Source: an uncultured Lachnoanaerobaculum sp. (lineage in GTDB: Bacteria; Bacillota; Clostridia; Lachnospirales; Lachnospiraceae). From it: DNA of 26,097 nt. Both the position numbers and the translations under genes were made by a program. Where the stretch lies: the NCBI GenBank assembly GCA_937925515.1, contig CALALP010000078.1, positions 1-26,097 on the forward strand. Reading direction: 5' to 3'. The notes below the pieces were generated by a model. It did not search any database, was not told the origin of the DNA, and saw only the letters and a program-made list of their open reading frames with translations. Below are positions 1 to 8,859 of the stretch, in pieces (positions within the stretch are counted from its first letter, which is position 1; each line of letters begins with the position of its first letter).

Positions 1-27
1 GATTTCCTCGCCGACGGCGAGGAAATC
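1..27. repeat. GC-rich perfect palindrome (13-bp arms)
   Basis: The arms GATTTCCTCGCCG and CGGCGAGGAAATC are perfect reverse complements around a single A at position 14. The structure is much more GC-rich than its surroundings. It is followed by CCCCC and AAAAAA rather than a T run, so it is not a normal intrinsic terminator for + strand transcription. It begins at the window edge, so it may be longer, and any T tail for a - strand terminator would lie outside the window. It is either a dispersed palindromic repeat or one half of a terminator. Confidence 0.6.
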
Positions 28-111
28 CCCCAAAAAACTCTATAAACAAAAATAACTATATAATTTACAAACTTTCTTTTCATTAGCCTTTTAGCTTTAA
101 ATAAAGTATGC

Positions 112-122
112 TAGAATATACT
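112..122 (+). promoter_or_regulatory. possible -10 region for the TauE-like gene
   Basis: Two overlapping -10-like hexamers, TAGAAT (112-117) and TATACT (117-122), lie about 35 nt upstream of the ATG at 153. No convincing TTGACA-like box lies 16-18 nt upstream of either. The assignment therefore rests on the -10 match and on position alone. Confidence 0.3.
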
Positions 123-152
123 TAAAATATTTAATTATTTAAGTGAGGTACT

Positions 153-932
153 ATGATAATATTATTTATAATTAGTTTATTAGCATCAGTTGTAGGAGCG
201 ATATGTGGAATAGGGGGAGGCGTTATAATAAAGCCCTTAGTAGATGCCCTAAATATAATGCCGGTATCAGAGATAAGTTTTCTTTCAGGCTGTACTGTTT
301 TATCAATGTCTGTAATATCTACTTTTAAAGGGAGAAAAGATAAAAATGTAAAAGTTGACACCAAAAAATCAATACTGTTGGCATTTGGTGCTATAATAGG
401 TGGAATACTTGGAAAGGCAGTATTTCAAAGTTTTAAGTCTCATTTTGAGGCAGAAAATACAGTAGGTTTGATACAATCATTGCTTTTATTTGTGGTGCTT
501 GTGATGACTATAATATATGTTTTTTATAAGAAAAATATAGTAAAAAGAAGTATTGAAAATAAGGCAGTTATTGTGTCTATAGGTGTAGTGCTTGGCTTTT
601 TATCTAGTTTTTTAGGGATAGGGGGAGGCCCTTTTAATTTAGTTGTTTTTGAATATTTCTTTTCAATGAATACAAAGGAGTCAGCTAAAAATTCTATTTA
701 TATAATAATGTTTTCACAACTTGCAGCCCTCATTCAACTTATAATTTTAAGAAAAATCCCTGATACTAATATAATATATGCTGTAAGTATGGTTTTGGGT
801 GGAGTTGTAGGTGGTTATGCAGGTAGTTCTATAAGTAAAAAAATGTCAAATGATTTGGTTGAGAGGTTATTTTTATTTTTGCTTATATTTATAATTGGGA
901 TAAGTTTATATAATATAAGGCGATTTATATAG
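153..932 (+). CDS. TauE/SafE family membrane permease
   Basis: This 259-residue hydrophobic protein belongs to the TauE/SafE (COG0730) family, whose members are thought to move small anions such as sulfite, sulfoacetate or related sulfur compounds across the membrane. The family's internal duplication is visible: a GIGGG motif at residues 19-23 (preceded by GAIC) and a second GIGGG at about 155-159 (preceded by SSFL), each opening a half of roughly four membrane segments. Length is normal for the family. The ATG at 153 is preceded by GTGAGG at 143-148. The gene stands apart from the downstream operon, with a 98-nt gap that holds a promoter, so it is probably transcribed separately. Substrate cannot be inferred from sequence; the family call is firm. 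Confidence 0.88.
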   Translation: MIILFIISLLASVVGAICGIGGGVIIKPLVDALNIMPVSEISFLSGCTVLSMSVISTFKGRKDKNVKVDTKKSILLAFGAIIGGILGKAVFQSFKSHFEAENTVGLIQSLLLFVVLVMTIIYVFYKKNIVKRSIENKAVIVSIGVVLGFLSSFLGIGGGPFNLVVFEYFFSMNTKESAKNSIYIIMFSQLAALIQLIILRKIPDTNIIYAVSMVLGGVVGGYAGSSISKKMSNDLVERLFLFLLIFIIGISLYNIRRFI

Positions 933-960
933 AGGAAGAGAAAACTTAATAATTTCCTAC

Positions 961-989
961 TACACATAAACTTGTATTTATAGTATAAT
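961..989 (+). promoter_or_regulatory. probable sigma-A promoter for the DUF896-miaA operon
   Basis: TACACA (961-966, four of six matches to TTGACA) and a perfect TATAAT (984-989) are separated by 17 nt. Transcription would start near 996. This gives a leader of about 35 nt with a strong ribosome site (AAAGGAG, 1019-1025) before the ATG at 1031. It is the only good promoter seen before the tightly packed run of genes ending with miaA. Confidence 0.6.
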
Positions 990-1030
990 CTAATGTCAAG
1001 CAAGTTGTGTAGTTTTGGAAAGGAGTAGCT

Positions 1031-1249
1031 ATGAAAAAAGAACAAATAGATAGAATAAATGAACTTGCTAAAAAGCAAAAGAGTGTTGGGCTTAGCGAAG
1101 ATGAAAAAAAAGAGCAGGCAGAGCTTAGAAAAGAATATATTGAAAATATAAGAAATAGTTTGCGTGCTGATTTAAATAATATTTCAATAGTTGAAAAAGA
1201 CGGAAGTGTAACTGATTTAGGAAAGAAGTTTGGTGGTGTTAAGGAGTAA
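1031..1249 (+). CDS. DUF896 (UPF0291, YnzC-like) small protein
   Basis: This is a 72-residue, highly charged and probably helical protein. It matches the DUF896/UPF0291 family, which includes Bacillus YnzC and is widespread in Firmicutes but has no settled biochemical role. Visible hallmarks are the IDRINELAKK start, the GLSEDEKKEQAELRKEY helix, and the ending with LR, VEKDGSVTDLG and KK. AAAGGAG at 1019-1025, 5 nt before the ATG, is a textbook ribosome site. The final AAG-GAG-TAA codons also form the ribosome site for the next gene, so the two are translationally linked. It is the first gene of the operon leading to miaB and mutSL. Confidence 0.85.
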   Translation: MKKEQIDRINELAKKQKSVGLSEDEKKEQAELRKEYIENIRNSLRADLNNISIVEKDGSVTDLGKKFGGVKE

Positions 1250-1253
1250 CCTT

Positions 1254-1832
1254 GTGAATAAGGCAAATTTAAGAAAAAAAATTTTAGAACAAAGAAATAA
1301 TATGTCTGAAAATGAGGTAAAAGCTCTAAGCAGTAGAATAAATAAGAATCTAATAGATTATTTTAATAAACATTTAAAAAGTCCTGTTTTGGTCTGTGTT
1401 TATTATCCAAAAGGAAATGAAGTTGATATAAGGGAGTTTATAGAGTATATATGGGAACATTTTCCAACTTTAGAAACTGCATTTCCAAGGGTAAATGATG
1501 ACAGAAAAAGCATGGATTTTTTTAAAGTCAATTCATTTAATGATTTAGAAAAAGGTATCTTTGGCTTAAAAGAACCTAATAGTAAATGTAAAAAAATTAA
1601 TGTAGAAAATGCGATTATTATTACTCCGGCAGTGGCCTGCAATAAATCAGGATTTAGAATAGGCTATGGAGCCGGTTTTTATGATAGATATTTTAATATA
1701 AATAACAAAGGTCTGAAAACATTTATTGCTCCTCTTTATGAGTTTCAGACTAAAAAAGACATTGATTTGGAAAGTCATGACATTTCAATGAATTATATTG
1801 TAACTGAAGAAAACATTATAAAAATTATATAG
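1254..1832 (+). CDS. fau: 5-formyltetrahydrofolate cyclo-ligase (GTG start)
   Basis: This enzyme uses ATP to convert 5-formyl-THF to 5,10-methenyl-THF, returning an inert folate to the one-carbon pool (MTHFS family, also called YgfA/Fau). The protein has 192 residues, which is normal. Visible features are the basic N-terminal helix (NKANLRKKILEQR), the YYPKGNEVD segment, and the signature GYGAGFYDR, which is GYGGGYYDR in many homologues. I chose the GTG at 1254 because AAGGAG at 1241-1246 sits 7 nt before it. An in-frame TTG at 1230 would extend the protein backwards into DUF896 and has no ribosome site. The gap after DUF896 is 4 nt. Confidence 0.88.
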   Translation: MNKANLRKKILEQRNNMSENEVKALSSRINKNLIDYFNKHLKSPVLVCVYYPKGNEVDIREFIEYIWEHFPTLETAFPRVNDDRKSMDFFKVNSFNDLEKGIFGLKEPNSKCKKINVENAIIITPAVACNKSGFRIGYGAGFYDRYFNINNKGLKTFIAPLYEFQTKKDIDLESHDISMNYIVTEENIIKII

Positions 1833-1835
1833 AAA

Positions 1836-3266
1836 ATGAGAGTAAGAGAAATGGAAAATTTAAATATACCTGTTACAGAACCACAAAGGCAAGAATATTT
1901 TATATCAATATTAAATGATGCTGTACATACAAGAACTGTTGAGTCAGGCAAAAAGCCTACTTATCATATCATAACTTTCGGTTGTCAGATGAATGCAAGG
2001 GATTCTGAAAAGCTTGGAGGAATACTCACTTATATCGGTTATGAGGAAACAGATAGCGAAGACGCTGATATTGTGCTTTTTAATACATGTACAGTAAGGG
2101 AAAATGCAAATGACAAGTTATATGGTAGGCTTGGTCAAGTTAAAAAGTATAAAGAAAAAAATCCGAGAATGATAATAGCAATATGTGGCTGTATGATGCA
2201 AGAGGCTGAGGAAGTAGAGAGAATTAAAAAGAGTTATAAATATGTAGATATAGTATTTGGTACGCATAATATTTATAAGTTTGCAGAAATTTTAAATAAT
2301 AGACTTGTAAGCCAAAAGCAAGTTGTAGATGTACTTAAAGATACTGATTTAATAGTGGAGCAACTCCCAAATAAGAGATATTACAGCTTTAAATCAGGTG
2401 TAAACATTATGTTTGGTTGCAATAATTACTGTACATTTTGTATAGTTCCTTATGTTAGAGGTAAAGAGCGTTCAAGGGCATTGGAAGATATAGTTGCAGA
2501 GATTAAAGAGTTAGTTGCAGACGGTGTTGTAGAGGTCATGTTATTAGGGCAAAATGTAAACTCTTATGGTGCTAATCTAAAAGAAAAAACAACATTTGCA
2601 CAACTTTTAGAAGAAGTTGCAAAAGTAGAGGGGCTTGAAAGAATAAGATTTATGACTCCTCACCCAAAAGATTTGTCTGATGATGTAATTGAGGTTATGA
2701 AGAAAAATGATAAAATTTGCAGACATATACATCTTCCTTTACAGTCAGGCAGTACTAAAATCTTAAAGAGAATGAATAGAATTTATAACAAGGAACAATA
2801 TTTAGACCTTGCACTTAAAATAAAAAGAGAAATTCCTGATGTAAGCTTGACTACTGATATAATAGTAGGTTTTCCGGGGGAAACAGAGGAAGACTTCAAT
2901 GATACTTTGGAAGTTGTAAGAAAAGTACAATATGATTCAGCATTTACATTTATATATTCAAAGCGTTCAGGCACTCCTGCTGCAAAAATGGAAAATCAAG
3001 TAAGTGAACAAGAGGTTAAGGACAGATTTAACAGACTCTTAAAAGAAGTTCAAGAGGCATCAAGAAATAACTCAAAAAAACTTGAGGGAAAAGTAGAAAA
3101 AGTACTTGTAGAAAGTGAAAATGAGCATTTAGACGGATATCTAACAGGTAGATTAAGTAATAATACTATTGTTCATTTTCCGGGAGGCAAAAGACTTATC
3201 GGAAATATAATAGATGTTAAGCTTGAAGAATCTAAGGGATTTTATTATATGGGGCATATTATTTAG
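1836..3266 (+). CDS. miaB: tRNA-2-methylthio-N6-dimethylallyladenosine synthase MiaB
   Basis: MiaB is a radical-SAM methylthiotransferase with two 4Fe-4S clusters. It adds the 2-methylthio group to i6A37 in tRNAs that read U-starting codons. Three N-terminal cluster cysteines are visible at about C50 (FGCQMNARD), C85 (NTCTVREN) and C119 (CGCMMQE). The radical-SAM triad CxxxCxxC is C195, C199 and C202. A C-terminal TRAM-like domain closes the 476-residue protein. The N-terminus has about 40 residues before the first domain. An ATG at 1851 is an alternative start, since neither ATG has a strong ribosome site. The substrate-making enzyme MiaA lies in the same operon (7865-8797). Only 3 nt separate it from the upstream gene. 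Confidence 0.95.
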   Translation: MRVREMENLNIPVTEPQRQEYFISILNDAVHTRTVESGKKPTYHIITFGCQMNARDSEKLGGILTYIGYEETDSEDADIVLFNTCTVRENANDKLYGRLGQVKKYKEKNPRMIIAICGCMMQEAEEVERIKKSYKYVDIVFGTHNIYKFAEILNNRLVSQKQVVDVLKDTDLIVEQLPNKRYYSFKSGVNIMFGCNNYCTFCIVPYVRGKERSRALEDIVAEIKELVADGVVEVMLLGQNVNSYGANLKEKTTFAQLLEEVAKVEGLERIRFMTPHPKDLSDDVIEVMKKNDKICRHIHLPLQSGSTKILKRMNRIYNKEQYLDLALKIKREIPDVSLTTDIIVGFPGETEEDFNDTLEVVRKVQYDSAFTFIYSKRSGTPAAKMENQVSEQEVKDRFNRLLKEVQEASRNNSKKLEGKVEKVLVESENEHLDGYLTGRLSNNTIVHFPGGKRLIGNIIDVKLEESKGFYYMGHII

Positions 3267-3281
3267 TAAAGCGAGGAAAGT

Positions 3282-5912
3282 ATGTCAAAATTATCACCAA
3301 TGATGACGCATTATCTTGAAACAAAAAAACAAAATCCGGACTGTATATTATTTTATAGGCTTGGAGATTTTTATGAAATGTTTTTTGATGATGCTAAAAC
3401 AGTTGCAAAGGAATTGGAACTTACACTTACAGGGAAAGATTGTGGCTTAGAGGAAAGAGCCCCTATGTGTGGAGTTCCATACCATGCTAAAGATGTCTAT
3501 TTAAATAGACTTGTAGAAAAGGGCTATAAGGTAGCTATTGCCGAACAAGTTGAAGACCCTAAACTTGCAAAAGGTTTAGTAAAAAGAGAGGTTGTAAAGA
3601 TTGTAACTCCGGGGACAAATACAGGAGAACAGGCAGTTGCAGAGGATAAAAACAACTATCTTATGTGTATTATATACATTGATTCAAAATTTGGAATAAG
3701 CATTGCAGATATAGGTACAGGAGATTATTTTGTTACTGAGGTACAAAATAGAAATGAGGTTTATGATGAAATTAATAGATTTTCTCCGACTGAAATACTT
3801 GTTAATGCGAGTTTTGCATTGTCAGGTATAAATTTGGAGGAAATAAAAGAAAGACAAAAGATAGTATATTCAAGTCTTGATAATCATTATTTTTCTGAAA
3901 TCTCTTGTGAAAAACTGCTTAAGGAACATTTTAAAGTCGGAAGTCTTGAGGGGCTTGGACTTTCTGACTTTAATAATGGCAGACTTGCAGCGGGAGCTAT
4001 TTTACAATATCTTTATGATACTCAAAAAACAAGTTGTTCTCAAATTACAAAGATAATTACATTTCATAGTAAGGAGTATATGTTTATAGACTCAAGTTCG
4101 AGAAGAAATCTTGAACTTATAGAAACTATGAGAGAAAAGAGAAAAATAGGCAGTCTTTTTTGGGTGCTTGATAATACTAAAACTGCTATGGGAGCTAGGC
4201 TTTTAAGAAGTTATATTGAGCAACCACTTATAGATAAACAAAGGATAATAAAAAGACAAAATGCAATAGATGAATTTTTACTAAGATATATTGATAGAGA
4301 GGAATTAAGAGAATATCTTTCTACAATTTATGACCTTGAAAGACTTATGGGCAGAATAAGTCAGGAAAGTGCAAATCCTAGAGATTTACTTTCATTTGGA
4401 AATTCAATTAAAATAATACCTCATATAAAGTCTATTTTAAGTTCTTTTAACTCTGAACTAAATACTGAAATAAATTCAGAACTTGATGAACTTTTAGATG
4501 TAACGAATCTTATTTTAAGTTCTATTGATGAGGAAACTCCGATTACTGTCAAAGAGGGCAACATTATTAAAACAGGTTATAATGAGGAAGTTGATAAGTT
4601 TAGAAGTGCCAAAACAGAGGGTAAAAATTGGATTGCCTCTCTCGAAGAAAGCGAAAAAGAAAAAACAGGCATAAAGGGGCTTAAGATTAAGTTTAATAAA
4701 GTATTTGGCTATTATTTTGAAGTTACAAATTCATATAAGAATTTAGTACCTGATTATTTTATAAGAAAGCAGACACTTACAGGTTCTGAAAGATATACAA
4801 CAGATGAACTTAAAAAAATTGAAGATGTAGTACTTGGTGCAGAAGATAAGCTAAATGCAAAAGAGTATGAGCTGTTTGTGGAGATTAGAAAAGAAATTGC
4901 AAAGCAGGTAGTTAGAATACAGTCCACTGCAAAAGCTGTTGCAAAGCTTGATGTAATGCTTTCACTTGCCACTGTTGCACAAAAGCAGCAATTTGTAAGA
5001 CCTGATATAAATGAAGAGGGCATAATTGAGATTAAAGAGGGGCGACACCCTGTTATAGAAAAAATGCAAAGTAATGGTATGTTTGTTTCAAATGATACTC
5101 TTTTAGATAAAGCAGATAATAGAATGAATATTATAACAGGCCCAAATATGGCAGGAAAATCAACTTATATGAGGCAGGTTGCACTTATAGCTCTAATGGC
5201 TCAAATGGGCTCTTATGTTCCGGCAAGTTCTGCAAATATAGGAATTAGTGATAGAATTTTTACAAGAGTCGGAGCGTCTGATGACTTGGCAAGTGGGCAG
5301 TCTACATTTATGGTGGAAATGACGGAAGTTGCCAATATTATAAGAAATGCAACTAAGAATTCATTGATAATCTTAGATGAGATAGGCAGAGGAACTTCTA
5401 CTTTTGACGGTCTTGCAATAGCTTGGTCAGTGGTTGAATATATTTCTGATAAGAAACTTATTGGTGCAAAGACTCTTTTTGCAACACATTACCATGAACT
5501 TACTGAACTTGAGGGAAAACTTGAGGGAGTAAATAATTACTGTGTTTGTGTTAAGGAACAGGGAGAGGATATAGTTTTTTTAAGAAAGATAATAAAAGGT
5601 GGAGCAGACAAAAGCTATGGAATACAGGTTGCAAAATTGGCAGGTGTTCCAAGTGAAGTCTTAGTTAGAGCAAGAGAACTTGTAGAGGAGCTTTCAGGAG
5701 CTGATATTGCAAAAAGAGCAAAGGAAATTGTGGTAGCTAAAAAAGGAAAGAAAGTAGCCAAAAATCAAATTAGTTTGTTTGAACCTAAAAATGAAAATAC
5801 TATTGAAAAAGATATTTTAGAGAAACTTAAAAGTATTGACATTGATAATATTACACCTAGAAATGCTTTTGATATTTTATGTGAGTTGCAGAAAAAAGTT
5901 AAACTTAGTTAA
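3282..5912 (+). CDS. mutS: DNA mismatch repair protein MutS
   Basis: MutS binds mismatches and small loops and recruits MutL in an ATP-dependent way. The 876-residue length is standard for the MutS1 type. The mismatch-reading Phe-x-Glu is present in GDFYEMF (F30, E32). The ABC-type ATPase shows the Walker A sequence GPNMAGKST at residues 620-628, then Walker B LIILDEIGRGTSTFDG and the ATHYHEL segment. The clamp and lever regions between look intact, and a C-terminal tail ends in FDILCELQKKV. GCGAGGAAAG provides the ribosome site. It lies 15 nt after miaB and 12 nt before mutL. Confidence 0.97.
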   Translation: MSKLSPMMTHYLETKKQNPDCILFYRLGDFYEMFFDDAKTVAKELELTLTGKDCGLEERAPMCGVPYHAKDVYLNRLVEKGYKVAIAEQVEDPKLAKGLVKREVVKIVTPGTNTGEQAVAEDKNNYLMCIIYIDSKFGISIADIGTGDYFVTEVQNRNEVYDEINRFSPTEILVNASFALSGINLEEIKERQKIVYSSLDNHYFSEISCEKLLKEHFKVGSLEGLGLSDFNNGRLAAGAILQYLYDTQKTSCSQITKIITFHSKEYMFIDSSSRRNLELIETMREKRKIGSLFWVLDNTKTAMGARLLRSYIEQPLIDKQRIIKRQNAIDEFLLRYIDREELREYLSTIYDLERLMGRISQESANPRDLLSFGNSIKIIPHIKSILSSFNSELNTEINSELDELLDVTNLILSSIDEETPITVKEGNIIKTGYNEEVDKFRSAKTEGKNWIASLEESEKEKTGIKGLKIKFNKVFGYYFEVTNSYKNLVPDYFIRKQTLTGSERYTTDELKKIEDVVLGAEDKLNAKEYELFVEIRKEIAKQVVRIQSTAKAVAKLDVMLSLATVAQKQQFVRPDINEEGIIEIKEGRHPVIEKMQSNGMFVSNDTLLDKADNRMNIITGPNMAGKSTYMRQVALIALMAQMGSYVPASSANIGISDRIFTRVGASDDLASGQSTFMVEMTEVANIIRNATKNSLIILDEIGRGTSTFDGLAIAWSVVEYISDKKLIGAKTLFATHYHELTELEGKLEGVNNYCVCVKEQGEDIVFLRKIIKGGADKSYGIQVAKLAGVPSEVLVRARELVEELSGADIAKRAKEIVVAKKGKKVAKNQISLFEPKNENTIEKDILEKLKSIDIDNITPRNAFDILCELQKKVKLS

Positions 5913-5924
5913 TAGGAGAAGGTT

Positions 5925-7862
5925 ATGATAAATGTACTTGACAGCAGTATTGTAGATAAGATTGCAGCAGGAGAGGTAGTGGAAAGACCTGCCTCTATTG
6001 TAAAGGAACTTCTTGAAAACTCTATTGATGCAGGTGCAAGTATTATTACAATAGAGATTAAAAATGGGGGTATAGATTTAATTAGAGTTACAGACAATGG
6101 TTGTGGAATTTCAAAAGATGAGATTAAGATTGCATTTTTAAGACATGCTACATCAAAAATAAGCACTGATAAGGACTTATTAAATATACAAAGCTTAGGC
6201 TTTCGTGGAGAGGCACTTTCAAGTATATCAGCTGTTACAAAGTCTGAAATGATTAGTAAAACTCGTTCACAACTTATTGGAACTAGGTATTGTATGGAAG
6301 GTGGAAAAAATCCTATAATCGAAGAAATAGGTGCTCCGGACGGTACTACTATCATAGTTAGAGATTTATTTTTTAATACCCCTGCAAGAAGAAAATTTCT
6401 TAAATCATCTCATACAGAGGCGGCATATATATCAGATTATGTCGAAAAGTTAGCACTTGCAAATACAAATATATCAATAAGATTTATAAATAATAATCAA
6501 ACTAAGTTACACACAACCGGAAATGGAAATTTAAAAGATACTATTTATAACATTTATGGTAGAGATGTAGCAAATGCACTTTTGGAAATAGATTATAATA
6601 AAAATGGAATAAAAATTGAGGGCTATATTGCAAAGCCGGAGTTTTCAAAGGGAAATAGAAATTTAGAAAATTATTACATTAATAATAGGTTTATAAAAGA
6701 TAAGAGTATATCTCTTGCTATTGAGGAGGGCTTTGGAAATAGAATGATGCAACATCAGTATCCCTTTACAGTTTTAAGATATTCTATAAATTCCGAAGTC
6801 GTTGATGTAAATGTTCACCCTGCAAAAATGCAAGTAAGATTTTCAAATACTACTGAAATTTATGAGGCAACTAGAGAGGCAGTACAAAATGCCCTAGTGG
6901 GTAAGGAACTTATCAGGGAAGTCAGCATTGACAAAGAAAATAATGTTAAAAAATCATTTTTAGATACCCTATATCAACCTAAACAAGACTTTACACAAAG
7001 AACATTTACAAATAAAACATTTACACCTAATATTCCTAAAAATGAAAATGTAATAAAAGATACTTTTTTTAAGGCTGATGAAGACAAACCTAAACTAGAT
7101 AATTCATTAAAAAAGAGTTTAAATGATGTAGTAAATGCAGGTAGTATTTTAGAAAATATTAAAAGACCACCTGAAAGTTTTGAAACAAGAAAGAATACTG
7201 AATACACTAATTTAATTAGTCAAAGCATTAGCGAAAGCCCTGAAAAATATAATAAGCAATTAGAGTTTTTAGATAGAAAAAATAAGCATTTACATAGAAT
7301 TGTAGGTCAGGTATTTGATACTTATTGGATTGTGGAGTTTGACAACAAGATGTACATTATAGACCAGCATGCAGCACATGAAAAGGTGTTATATGAAAAG
7401 TTTATAAAGGTATATAATGAAACTAAGATTTCAACACAGATGATTAGTCCACCTGTAATTATTTCTCTATCTTCACTTGAGATTTCCTTTGTAGAAAAAA
7501 ACAAAGAAGTTTTAAGTAAAATGGGATTTGAAATAGAAAGTTTTGGAGGAAAGGAAATTAAGATTTCAGGAATACCGTCAATTCTTCCAAGCATTTCCAA
7601 ATATGAAGTACTAAAGGAGATAATAGGTAATCTATCTGAAAATGATGTTGTAAAAACTCCTGAACTTATAATTTCAAAAACTGCCTCAATGGCTTGTAAG
7701 GCGGCAGTAAAGGGAAATGACAGGTTGTCATTTGAGGAGGCAAAAAAACTAATTGATGATTTGTTTGAATTAGAAAATCCATATAGCTGTCCTCATGGCA
7801 GACCTACAATAATAGAGATGACAAAACAAGAGCTTGAAAAGAAGTTTAAGAGGATTGTTTAG
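5925..7862 (+). CDS. mutL: DNA mismatch repair protein MutL with endonuclease domain
   Basis: MutL links mismatch recognition to strand removal. The N-terminal GHKL ATPase shows ENSIDAGA, DNGCGI, the RHATSKI lid segment and GFRGEALSSI. A variable linker (about residues 340-450) joins it to a dimerising C-terminal domain. That domain carries the metal-binding nuclease motif DQHA-x2-E-x4-E (D480, Q481, H482, A483, E486, E491), plus ACKAAVKGNDRL and CPHGRP. It is therefore the nicking type found in organisms without MutH, in keeping with the lack of a mutH-like gene here. The protein has 645 residues, and AGGAGAAGG precedes the ATG. The miaA ATG follows its stop codon by 2 nt. Confidence 0.97.
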   Translation: MINVLDSSIVDKIAAGEVVERPASIVKELLENSIDAGASIITIEIKNGGIDLIRVTDNGCGISKDEIKIAFLRHATSKISTDKDLLNIQSLGFRGEALSSISAVTKSEMISKTRSQLIGTRYCMEGGKNPIIEEIGAPDGTTIIVRDLFFNTPARRKFLKSSHTEAAYISDYVEKLALANTNISIRFINNNQTKLHTTGNGNLKDTIYNIYGRDVANALLEIDYNKNGIKIEGYIAKPEFSKGNRNLENYYINNRFIKDKSISLAIEEGFGNRMMQHQYPFTVLRYSINSEVVDVNVHPAKMQVRFSNTTEIYEATREAVQNALVGKELIREVSIDKENNVKKSFLDTLYQPKQDFTQRTFTNKTFTPNIPKNENVIKDTFFKADEDKPKLDNSLKKSLNDVVNAGSILENIKRPPESFETRKNTEYTNLISQSISESPEKYNKQLEFLDRKNKHLHRIVGQVFDTYWIVEFDNKMYIIDQHAAHEKVLYEKFIKVYNETKISTQMISPPVIISLSSLEISFVEKNKEVLSKMGFEIESFGGKEIKISGIPSILPSISKYEVLKEIIGNLSENDVVKTPELIISKTASMACKAAVKGNDRLSFEEAKKLIDDLFELENPYSCPHGRPTIIEMTKQELEKKFKRIV

Positions 7863-7864
7863 TA

Positions 7865-8797
7865 ATGAAAAAGAAATTAGTTATTATAGGGGGAGCAACA
7901 GCCTCAGGAAAAACAAGCATTTCCATTGAACTTGCAAAGAAAATAAATGGCGAAATTATAAGTGCCGATTCAATGCAGGTTTATAAGGGAATGGATATAG
8001 GAACTGCAAAGATAACTAAGGGTGAAATGCAGGGGATTAATCATTTTTTAATTGATGAGTTTGAACCTGACGAAGATTTTAATATAGTTGTATTTAAAAA
8101 TAAAGCTGATAAATATATAAATGAAATTTATGCGAGAAATCATATTCCGATTGTGGTTGGAGGTACAGGTTTTTATATACATGCACTTGCTTATGATACT
8201 GAGTTTAATGAGGAGGAAAGCTCTGAACTTAGAAAAGAACTTGAAAAAGAGTATGACAATTTAGGTGCAGATTACATTTATCAAAGACTTGTATTACTTG
8301 ATGAGGAGTCAGCAAAAATTATTCATAAAAATAATAAAAAAAGACTTATAAGAGCCTTGGAGTATGTGCTTGCAACAGGAGAAAAGATTTCAACACATAA
8401 CAGTAAACAAAGAAAGAAAGAATCGCCTTATGAACTCTATTTTTATGTTCTAAATATGGATAGAGAACTTTTATATAAAAGAATAGATTTAAGAGTTGAT
8501 AAGATGATAAATGCAGGGATTGTCGAGGAAGTAAAAAAGCTTTTAGATAAGGGCTATAATAAGGAATTAGTTTCTATGCAGGGGCTTGGTTATAAAGAGA
8601 TAATAAGTTATTTAAATAATGAAATAAGTCTTGAAGAGGCAATTTATATACTAAAAAGAGATACAAGACATTTTGCAAAAAGGCAGCTTACTTGGTTTAG
8701 AAAAGAAAAGGATTGCAGGTGGATTGATGTTGATAAGTTTTCAAATGTAGATGAGATTGTAGAATTTATAAAAAATGATATATCAGATTTCAGATAA
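7865..8797 (+). CDS. miaA: tRNA dimethylallyltransferase MiaA
   Basis: MiaA transfers a dimethylallyl group from DMAPP to N6 of A37, making the i6A that MiaB then thiomethylates. The 310-residue protein shows the P-loop GGATASGKT (about residues 9-17), the IISADSMQVYKGMDIGTAK segment, GGTGFYIHAL, and the C-terminal TRHFAKRQLTWFR. The gene sits 2 nt after mutL. Unusually, the last 19 coding bases (8779-8797, including the stop) form one arm of a perfect 19-bp inverted repeat with 8821-8839. The final few residues (ISDFR) are therefore likely encoded by palindrome DNA and may not be conserved. The enzyme core ends well before this. Confidence 0.95.
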   Translation: MKKKLVIIGGATASGKTSISIELAKKINGEIISADSMQVYKGMDIGTAKITKGEMQGINHFLIDEFEPDEDFNIVVFKNKADKYINEIYARNHIPIVVGGTGFYIHALAYDTEFNEEESSELRKELEKEYDNLGADYIYQRLVLLDEESAKIIHKNNKKRLIRALEYVLATGEKISTHNSKQRKKESPYELYFYVLNMDRELLYKRIDLRVDKMINAGIVEEVKKLLDKGYNKELVSMQGLGYKEIISYLNNEISLEEAIYILKRDTRHFAKRQLTWFRKEKDCRWIDVDKFSNVDEIVEFIKNDISDFR

Positions 8798-8839
8798 CTC
8801 CAATTTCTATACATTGTAATTTATCTGAAATCTGATATA
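8779..8839. repeat. 19-bp inverted repeat overlapping the miaA stop
   Basis: TATATCAGATTTCAGATAA (8779-8797) is perfectly complementary to TTATCTGAAATCTGATATA (8821-8839) across a 23-nt loop. The left arm includes the last miaA codons and its stop. No T run follows the right arm (ACGAAATGCG comes next), so this is not a standard intrinsic terminator, though such a stable hairpin could protect the 3' end of the mRNA. Other palindromes follow directly (8860-8927). Confidence 0.8.
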
Positions 8840-8859
8840 ACGAAATGCGAAGATGTGCA

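Noticed and set aside
1230..1253. TTG-initiated extension of the 5-formyl-THF cyclo-ligase
   Set aside because: It lies inside the DUF896 gene and has no ribosome site; the GTG at 1254 has AAGGAG at the right distance.
5909..6355. 148-codon open frame on the - strand opposite mutL
   Set aside because: It lies opposite the highly conserved MutL ATPase domain, and its translation is Ser/Ile/Leu-rich and shadow-like. The same applies to the other - strand frames, for example 4754-5023 opposite mutS.
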